DNA from: Herpetosiphonaceae bacterium
GTDB taxonomy: Bacteria; Chloroflexota; Chloroflexia; Chloroflexales; Kallotenuaceae
Assembly: GCA_030147335.1 (NCBI GenBank)
Contig: JASKZZ010000229.1
Location: forward strand, 1-9,847
Direction of reading: 5' to 3'
DNA length: 9,847 nucleotides
In this document: in pieces, positions 5,605 through 9,847 of the stretch
Position numbering within the stretch: position 1 is the first letter of the stretch
Layout: every line of letters starts with the position of its first letter
Position numbers and translations under genes: made by a program
The notes under the pieces: model-generated
Told to the model about the DNA's origin: nothing
Database searches by the model: none
What the model saw: only the letters and a program-made list of their open reading frames with translations

Positions 5605-6354
5605 CTAGCCTAAACGCGTTGTCTTGTTGCCGACCGGCGATGACTGCGCGATGACGGCGTCAAGATTGCCAAAGCGGAGCTTCGCTTGTGGTTGCAATGG
5701 TGTTGGCGTGTTGGGCGCGATTTTGGTGCCATTGACATACGTTCCGTTTGTGCTGTTAAGGTCCGTAATCGTCCACATGTTATTGCTGATCCGGAGTATT
5801 GCATGCCTCCGGCTGACACCGTTGGCCGTGCCTCCAAGTGGCGTCAGGTCAATGTCGGGGAAGACGCCGGGATCGGAACAGCCGACCATCAGCTCAGATG
5901 CTGTAGCAGGAAGTACGAAACGCGCGCCACTACTAAAGGTAAGTGTGTATTCAATGGCGGGGAAAGCAGGCGCATTGAGCGCATGATACTGACTGGTTAG
6001 CTGCTGTAGATCCGCATGTGCCCGGTCGAGCAAGCTTGAAATACGGTCGCGCTCGCGTTCAAGCGTTTGAATATCTTGCTGCTTGCGGTCCATTTCGGCC
6101 ATTTTTGAAAGATACACCTGCTTGGCCTGAAGGTCTTGACGCACCTGCTGGAGACGCATTTCCTTGAGCTGTAAATCGCCGCGCGCCTCAGCGAGAGAGC
6201 GCTCGGTAATGCTACGCACGGTATCGGCTGCGCTGCGTAAATTTCGTTCTTGAGCCGCGATATAATCGCGAACGCTTCTGACTTGAGTTTCCAAATTTGC
6301 GATCTCACGTCTGAACTCGTTGGTTTCGCGCTCCAATGTGGCTTTATCTAGCAT
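5605..6354 (-). CDS. Coiled-coil protein with C-terminal FHA domain
   Basis: A 249-aa cytoplasmic protein with no signal or membrane segment. Residues ~5-125 form one long coiled coil rich in Arg, Glu, Gln and Leu. Residues ~134-235 form an FHA domain, a phosphothreonine-peptide reader. Its core motifs are present: VSRRHA (180-185), then LNSTNGTYVNG (199-209). The usual Gly-Arg of strand 3, whose Arg contacts the phosphate, reads Gly158-Cys159 (MVGCSDPG), so phosphopeptide binding may be weak. The start is ATG 6354, with AGGAG five bases upstream. The frame extends 15 codons further to 6399 but lacks a ribosome binding site there. It is a monocistronic unit, with an unusual promoter upstream and an intrinsic terminator downstream. 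The partner is probably a Ser/Thr-phosphorylated protein encoded elsewhere (inference). Confidence 0.87.
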   Translation of the reverse strand: MLDKATLERETNEFRREIANLETQVRSVRDYIAAQERNLRSAADTVRSITERSLAEARGDLQLKEMRLQQVRQDLQAKQVYLSKMAEMDRKQQDIQTLERERDRISSLLDRAHADLQQLTSQYHALNAPAFPAIEYTLTFSSGARFVLPATASELMVGCSDPGVFPDIDLTPLGGTANGVSRRHAILRISNNMWTITDLNSTNGTYVNGTKIAPNTPTPLQPQAKLRFGNLDAVIAQSSPVGNKTTRLG

Positions 6355-6650
6355 ATCCGCTCCTATGAACAACCATATCTCCCATGCGGAGACGACCAAA
6401 ACCGCTTAATTGTTGCACTCGCTCGATGTGTTGAACGACAGGTTTTGTTAACGTCAATGGTAGTGTACGTTGTTATTGCTCTTGAAGTTGCTTCCGTACT
6501 GGTTTTGGCAGTAACCCAACGGTCCTCAGTATTTTCTCAGCAGTTGCAAACATAATCTAAACAAGTTTTTCTTACGATACAACTATCAAATCGAGCAAGT
6601 TGACGTAGTGGCAACAAGCTCAATCATCAGTATGTGAAAGGAAACGGACT
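6355..6650. other. Divergent intergenic region, FHA and secreted-repeat genes
   Basis: The left part holds the FHA ribosome binding site and its ECF-like promoter. The right part ends with AAGGA (6638-6642), the ribosome binding site of the secreted protein. Between about 6430 and 6630 the sequence is AT-richer. CATAAT (6551-6556) could be a -10 for the rightward gene, but no matching -35 is present, so no promoter is called. No gene is seen here. Confidence 0.5.
6391..6422 (-). promoter_or_regulatory. ECF-like promoter of the FHA gene
   Basis: On the minus strand GCGAGTGCAACAATT (6422-6408) is followed by 12 bases and TCGTCT (6395-6390). Measured as boxes, TGCAAC is separated from TCGTC by 16 bases. 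The same arrangement stands before the M50 protease gene. The AAC and CGTC elements are typical of group IV (ECF) sigma factor promoters. The predicted start near 6384 leaves a leader of about 30 bases containing AGGAG. The call rests on the repeat plus analogy. Confidence 0.55.
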
Positions 6651-7385
6651 ATGAAACGAAAATCATATGTTGTAACAGCGGTACTTGTGACAGGGCTAGC
6701 CGTTGGTGCCGTTGTCGGACCAGAATTACGTACCACGCCCGCAAGCGCTCAAACCTTGCCGTCAACTCCAACATCATCGGCAGCGCCAAGCGGTACTATG
6801 TGGAACACGTTTCTGGATAAACTAGCAGGCACGCTCAATATCCAGCGTTCCGCCCTCGATAGCGCGATCACGACAGCTGGTACAAGCACGGTTGACGAGG
6901 CAGTGCAGCAAGGATCACTGACGCAAGTGCAGGCCGATGCCCTTAAAGCACGTATTCAAGCTGGTGATATTGGAGCATTCCATGGCGGTCGTGGCGGTAA
7001 GCTTGGTGGAGCACGAATGGGCGGGGTTCAACAGGCAATGCGGGACGCAGCGGCCAACGTGCTGGGTATTACTACCATTGAGCTAACAACGCAGCTGCGG
7101 AGTGGCCAAACACTGGCGCAGATCGCGCAGGCGAACGGTACGACCGAACAAGCTGTTGTAACCGCCGCGCTTGCTGCTGCGAAAATTCAGTTGGACCAGG
7201 CAGTTGCGGCAGGTACTCTGACACAAGCACAGGCCGACACCGTGTATTCCGCCCTGCAGCAGCACGGCTCTAACGTGCTGTTGCATGGGGGTCGTGGGCA
7301 TGGTGGCCGAGGTCGATGGGGTGCGCCAACAACGCCGCAAGCTTCGCCTGTTCCATCCACTTCATCCAGCGGCACGGGCGCGTAG
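6651..7385 (+). CDS. Secreted protein with two helical repeat modules
   Basis: A 244-aa exported protein of unknown function. Residues 1-34 are a Sec signal peptide: basic MKRK, a hydrophobic core from Val7 to Val22, and a likely cleavage after ASA (31-33 or close by). After a Ser/Thr/Pro linker come two related modules about 100 residues apart. VDEAVQQGSLTQVQAD (81-96) aligns with LDQAVAAGTLTQAQAD (181-196), and each is followed by a Gly-Arg-rich tail, HGGRGG (111-116) and HGGRGHGGRG (212-221). The modules look like paired amphipathic helices. The C-terminus is a Pro/Ser/Thr tail. The start is fixed by AAGGA eight bases before the ATG. A hairpin terminator follows. The LTxxQAD strings loosely recall periplasmic helical stress proteins, but no family is assigned. 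Confidence 0.82.
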   Translation: MKRKSYVVTAVLVTGLAVGAVVGPELRTTPASAQTLPSTPTSSAAPSGTMWNTFLDKLAGTLNIQRSALDSAITTAGTSTVDEAVQQGSLTQVQADALKARIQAGDIGAFHGGRGGKLGGARMGGVQQAMRDAAANVLGITTIELTTQLRSGQTLAQIAQANGTTEQAVVTAALAAAKIQLDQAVAAGTLTQAQADTVYSALQQHGSNVLLHGGRGHGGRGRWGAPTTPQASPVPSTSSSGTGA

Positions 7386-7410
7386 GACTACTACCTCAAT
7401 CGCTTCTAGC

Positions 7411-7443
7411 AACACGCGACGGATATTGTCTCCGTCGCGTGTT
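7411..7443 (+). terminator. Hairpin terminator after the secreted-repeat gene
   Basis: Perfect 13-bp stem, AACACGCGACGGA (7411-7423) with its complement (7431-7443), around a 7-base loop. The 3' arm ends in GTTT, but no longer T run follows. It lies 26 bases after the stop codon. Confidence 0.8.
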
Positions 7444-7606
7444 TGTGCAAGCGTTGTATCGTTTGATCCGCAAAGCACATATCTTCCCAATTAGTTCTCA
7501 ATAATTTCTTCATATCTTTGCAGTAAGCTTTGTCTATGAAGCCTGATCGCAAACGTTCATCAGGAATCACATCGTCTGGTTGAAGCGACCGTCATGCTCG
7601 GAGATC

Positions 7607-7621
7607 GTATCGATGCGATAC
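7607..7621. promoter_or_regulatory. Palindrome upstream of the two-segment membrane protein
   Basis: GTATCG-ATG-CGATAC is a perfect 6-3-6 inverted repeat, 66 bases before the ATG, a plausible repressor or activator site. GTAT and ATAC also bound the shorter palindrome at 1015-1027, but the centres differ in length, so a shared regulator is not claimed. Confidence 0.33.
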
Positions 7622-7687
7622 AAACCGCAGATGAATGGACCAGCGCTATTCAATCATACATAGTTTGGAATTGAGGAGTAACAAGCA

Positions 7688-8218
7688 ATGAACGCATTCG
7701 AACGTCGGCCCTGGTTTGGAGGTGTTTTTGAGCGGAATGTGTGGCTCTTGCCATTGCTGCTTGGAATTGGGATTGGCGGGTTTATCTTCGGAATGCCGAG
7801 AAATGATTGGGGCTTCCATAATGAACGGCGTGGTGGCCATGGACATGCGATGCAAGCGCCTGTGCAACGCAACGAAAGCGCTCAGCAGACACCACCTGTG
7901 GTTCCTGAGCAAGCAGCTCCACGCGGGGAAGGTATGGAACGAGGGTTCGCGGGTGAACGATTCGCAGGCCGCCATGATCGAGGCTTTGGCTTCTTTCCGT
8001 TTGCTGCTTCGCGCCTGATACTTCCCGCGTTGTTGATCGGCGCTGGCCTTTGGTTCCTTCGAGGATCACGTGGTGGTAACGGATGGGGTGGGCCTGGACA
8101 GGCTGCGACTCAACCGGCTCAAAGTAGCTCGCCGTATAACATGCCGACAGCAGGGAACCAACCTTCGGGATCGGAAACACAAGACCCGCCCACTACGGGA
8201 GAAACACGCCGGCTATAA
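7688..8218 (+). CDS. Two-segment membrane protein with Gly/His/Arg-rich loop
   Basis: A 176-aa protein of unknown function. Segment one spans about residues 19-35 (WLLPLLLGIGIGGFIFG), with no signal-peptidase site. A loop of about 70 residues follows, rich in Gly, Arg, His, Glu and Pro (RRGGHGHAM at 47-55; several GER/GRHDRG strings at 85-99). Segment two spans about 106-124, and the tail is Gly then Ser/Pro/Thr-rich. The loop and tail look disordered and highly charged. GAGGAG lies nine bases before the ATG. The product shares the Gly-Arg/His-Gly style of the secreted protein encoded just upstream, so both may act at the envelope. A hairpin between them argues for separate transcripts. A metal-binding role for the His residues is speculative. 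Confidence 0.75.
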   Translation: MNAFERRPWFGGVFERNVWLLPLLLGIGIGGFIFGMPRNDWGFHNERRGGHGHAMQAPVQRNESAQQTPPVVPEQAAPRGEGMERGFAGERFAGRHDRGFGFFPFAASRLILPALLIGAGLWFLRGSRGGNGWGGPGQAATQPAQSSSPYNMPTAGNQPSGSETQDPPTTGETRRL

Positions 8219-8257
8219 ACAAACGATTGGGTGAACGACAACATATCATGGCTAAAT

Positions 8258-8306
8258 GTGGCAGTCGAAGGGAATATTAATTGTTCCGCTCGGCTGCCAC
8301 GATTTT
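8258..8306 (+). terminator. Terminator after the two-segment membrane protein
   Basis: An 11-bp stem (8258-8268 with 8290-8300, one G-U pair), then a 2x2 internal loop, then four more pairs (8271-8274 with 8284-8287) closing a 9-base AT-rich loop. GATTTT follows the 3' arm. It lies 40 bases after the stop. Confidence 0.75.
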
Positions 8307-8330
8307 GTACTAACTCAGGAAGCCGACGTG

Positions 8331-8525
8331 ATGCAGCTTTATCAGCATCTAAGCGTGCAGATTCGTAAGACCTTAGCACTCGATCATTGTTTCCGCGATG
8401 GGTTTATACCCAGCTTCAATATTATGGGGGCAGGCGTAAACTCGTACTATGCCCCCCACCAATTCCATTGTCGGGCAACGTTGGGGTGCGATGGTACGCA
8501 AAGCGCAGTGATGCCAACAAAATAA
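8331..8525 (+). CDS. Possible small ORF, 64 aa, overlapping the M50 gene end
   Basis: A 64-codon frame starts at ATG 8331 with AGGAAG eight bases upstream. The first 30 codons (MQLYQHLSVQIRKTL...) lie in intergenic sequence and look helical. The rest is antisense to the 3' end of the M50 gene. No family is recognised. It lies just after the terminator of the upstream gene, and no promoter is evident. Chance is the more likely explanation. Confidence 0.18.
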   Translation: MQLYQHLSVQIRKTLALDHCFRDGFIPSFNIMGAGVNSYYAPHQFHCRATLGCDGTQSAVMPTK

Positions 8526-9201
8526 CCAGCGAAAGAACGCACCATAAACCGGCCCAGGCAATAGCGGGAATGCCGGTCGCTTGAGCCATTATTTGTGCGT
8601 CAGTTCGTGTAGCACCATTTGATGCGGAAATTTGCACCAGACCAAAGACGCTATCAACTGCGTTTAACATCATTTGAACGGCGAGCAATAACAAAAGTCC
8701 ATCGGCCCAGAGTTCACGTAATTTCCGCCCTGCGGCAATCAGCAATGCTGCCAGCACCAGTCCAGCAATCAGCCCAAACGCGTTTCGCACAAAGAGCAGC
8801 GACATCACCCCAAGAATGAGTCCTAGGCAGACCAGAACGCGCCGTGCTGGAATTGTAGACGCTGACAAAAGTGTAAGAATCCCGCCAAAGGCTGCGCTGC
8901 CCACATATCCAGCGCTGATAACAATCCAGGTGATGCCACCGGCTGATACGGCTGTACCCGACAGATCGGGATTGACGACGAAACGTCGAAACGCGCCACC
9001 GGTAAGTGCTGCCGCGATCCCATGGCTTAGTTCATGAACAAACGTCCCATACACCTGAAATGGATAGAGCAACCATCCTACAAATGGAATCCGCCATGCA
9101 ACGATTGAAACAAGCGCGAGGCCAAGGATGAGTAAAAGTTCGCGCAGTCGCCAGCTTTGTAGATAGACTTGTGCATGTCCGCGTTCCGCGTTCCTAGCCA
9201 T
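8422..9201 (-). CDS. M50-type membrane metalloprotease (M50B-like), 259 aa
   Basis: A multi-pass membrane zinc protease of the small M50B-like type, without the PDZ domain of RseP. The active-site motif HELSH is at His56-His60, inside the first core segments (YGTFVHELSHGIAAALTGG). SGTAVSAGG (81-89) fits the family's membrane-dipping strand. The second motif is SAGYVGSAAFGG (96-107). LNAVDSV (179-185) supplies a likely third zinc ligand, Asp183. About six or seven hydrophobic segments are seen, from residue 20 to 235, and a short Pro/Gly-rich tail follows. Site-2 proteases of clan M50 cut membrane-bound regulators such as anti-sigma factors, but the substrate here is unknown. The start is ATG 9201, with AGGAGG nine bases upstream. 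Its promoter matches that of the FHA gene in detail, which implies co-regulation. Confidence 0.88.
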   Translation of the reverse strand: MARNAERGHAQVYLQSWRLRELLLILGLALVSIVAWRIPFVGWLLYPFQVYGTFVHELSHGIAAALTGGAFRRFVVNPDLSGTAVSAGGITWIVISAGYVGSAAFGGILTLLSASTIPARRVLVCLGLILGVMSLLFVRNAFGLIAGLVLAALLIAAGRKLRELWADGLLLLLAVQMMLNAVDSVFGLVQISASNGATRTDAQIMAQATGIPAIAWAGLWCVLSLVILLASLRFAYHRTPTLPDNGIGGGHSTSLRLPP

Positions 9202-9224
9202 TGGTCAACGCCTCCTGGTGTACG

Positions 9225-9256
9225 GACGATTCGACTCGATCAATTGTTGCAGTCGC
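9225..9256 (-). promoter_or_regulatory. ECF-like promoter of the M50 protease gene
   Basis: On the minus strand GCGACTGCAACAATT (9256-9242) is followed by 12 bases and TCGTCC (9229-9224). It matches the FHA promoter at 14 of 15 positions in the first box, and in TCGTC, with identical spacing. The predicted start near 9218 gives a short leader of about 17 bases with AGGAGG close to its 5' end. Confidence 0.55.
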
Positions 9257-9294
9257 CCATGAGTGGAGCTGATAACGTTCTTAGGTAACGAACA

Positions 9295-9327
9295 TGACCA
9301 GTTCCGCAACCGTGCGCGAACTGGTCA
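9295..9327 (-). terminator. Hairpin terminator after the histidine kinase gene
   Basis: A 10-bp perfect stem, TGACCAGTTC (9295-9304) with GAACTGGTCA (9318-9327). The 13-base centre can form three more CGC/GCG pairs. It begins 20 bases past the kinase stop and separates that gene from the M50 gene downstream. There is no clear T run. Confidence 0.7.
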
Positions 9328-9346
9328 GGAGCCCTCGACCTGTGTG

Positions 9347-9847
9347 TTAGGCTGTGGTGCTACGACGCGCTAGTGGCTTGCCTGCGCCATCTTGCTTTGC
9401 AGGCGCGCCGGGTAGAGCGATCGTAAAGGTCGTGCCTTGACCTATGGTGCTTTCGACGGTGATCGTGCCGCCATGCGCTTCTACGATCCCTTTCACAATG
9501 GCTAGCCCTAGCCCTGATGAACCTAGACCCTGCTGACGCGATGCATCCGCGCGGTAAAATCGCTCGAAGACATGTGAGAGCGCATCCGGCGCAATGCCGC
9601 TTCCAGTATCTTGGATTCGTAGGAGGACGGAGTCCCCTGCTGTATCTGCCGTAGCCGTAATCGTGCCACCTGCTGGAGTGTACCGCAGCGCGTTGCTAAG
9701 TAAATTACTAAGCACTTGCGCCATCCGCTCGGGGTCGACGTCAAGTTGTGGGAGATTAGGCGCGGCTGATACGATGAGTCCAATGCCCTGCTCCTGCGCC
9801 TGTCCCCGGTGGGCGGCAGCTGCACGTTCAAGTAGGGACTGCGGCGA
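9347..9847 (-). CDS. Sensor histidine kinase, C-terminal part (cut by window edge)
   Basis: The frame is open from the window edge to TAA, 166 codons. It is the catalytic ATP-binding (HATPase_c) domain of a two-component sensor kinase. The first 40 residues (LLERAAAAHRGQA...) are the linker after the dimerisation helices, so the His box and sensor lie outside. The N-box is QVLSNLLSNALRYTP, the G1 box DTGSGIAPD, the F-box FERFYRAD, and the G2 box GLGSSGLGLAIVKGIVEAHGG, all intact. The protein ends after the last strand (GTTFTIALPG) with a short basic, Ala-rich tail. The Met within MAQVLSNLL is internal and not a start. The cognate response regulator is probably upstream, beyond 9847. The nearby envelope genes could be its targets, but nothing here proves it. 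Confidence 0.93.
   Translation of the reverse strand, partial: SPQSLLERAAAAHRGQAQEQGIGLIVSAAPNLPQLDVDPERMAQVLSNLLSNALRYTPAGGTITATADTAGDSVLLRIQDTGSGIAPDALSHVFERFYRADASRQQGLGSSGLGLAIVKGIVEAHGGTITVESTIGQGTTFTIALPGAPAKQDGAGKPLARRSTTA

Larger units (their letters stand above)
7386..7687. other. Non-coding stretch between the two envelope-protein genes
   Basis: Contents in order: the terminator of the upstream gene (7411-7443), an AT-rich stretch around 7490-7520, the inverted repeat CCTGAT/ATCAGG (7542-7547 and 7559-7564), TCGTCT at 7572-7577 with GCAAAC 17 bases before it (a weak echo of the ECF-like promoter), the palindrome at 7607-7621, and GAGGAG (7673-7678) as ribosome binding site. No gene is seen. 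Confidence 0.5.

Noticed and set aside
6355..6399. 15-codon N-terminal extension of the FHA protein
   Set aside because: It lacks a ribosome binding site, includes the AGGAG of the ATG at 6354, and runs through the predicted transcription start.
7782..8180. 132-codon open frame antisense to the two-segment membrane protein
   Set aside because: The plus-strand gene has a good ribosome binding site, two membrane segments and a terminator. The antisense product has no recognisable features.
8399..8412. TGGGT/ACCCA mini-hairpin as terminator of the M50 gene
   Set aside because: The stem has only five pairs and no T run follows on the minus strand. No convincing terminator for the M50 gene was found.
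9722..9724. ATG as start of a 125-aa stand-alone ATPase
   Set aside because: The frame stays open upstream to the window edge with sequence typical of the histidine kinase linker, so this Met is internal.
1..9847. Insertion sequence, prophage, CRISPR array or toxin-antitoxin pair
   Set aside because: No transposase or integrase, no regular spaced repeats, and no paired small overlapping genes were seen.

Overview
The window looks like a chromosomal segment of a Chloroflexota bacterium (Chloroflexia-like), of roughly even base composition. That placement is inference from protein style: an RsbR-type STAS protein with a membrane N-terminus, a coiled-coil/FHA protein, a small M50 metalloprotease and secreted repeat proteins with Gly-Arg-rich linkers. 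No mobile element, tRNA, rRNA or CRISPR array is visible. There are ten supported protein genes (one cut by the window edge) and two weak small-ORF candidates. Almost every gene appears to be its own transcription unit, fenced off by strong hairpins.

Layout. 10-261 (-): small unknown protein. 480-941 (-): RsbT-like GHKL protein with degenerate ATP-binding boxes. 1153-2043 (+): AraC-family regulator, followed by 2133-2576 (+): DoxX-type membrane protein. 2916-4016 (+): membrane-anchored STAS protein of the RsbR type. 4101-5360 (-): cytochrome P450 with its own consensus promoter, convergent with the STAS gene across a shared terminator. 5605-6354 (-): coiled-coil plus FHA protein. 6651-7385 (+): secreted protein built from two copies of a helical module. 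7688-8218 (+): two-segment membrane protein. 8422-9201 (-): M50-type intramembrane metalloprotease. 9347-9847 (-, partial): C-terminal ATPase half of a sensor histidine kinase.

How the genes may work together. The left half is signalling and regulation: an RsbT-like protein, an AraC regulator with a likely DoxX target, and an RsbR-like STAS protein. Both stressosome-type proteins have lost residues their families use for phosphotransfer. The right half has an envelope flavour: secreted and membrane proteins, a membrane protease and a sensor kinase.

The strongest structure not explained by the genes is a two-box promoter shared by the FHA gene and the M50 protease gene, which lie almost 3 kb apart on the same strand. 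It reads GCGASTGCAACAATT, 12 bases, then TCGTCY, with identical internal spacing. It resembles promoters of extracytoplasmic-function sigma factors (AAC in the -35, CGTC in the -10). This suggests that the two genes belong to one regulon.
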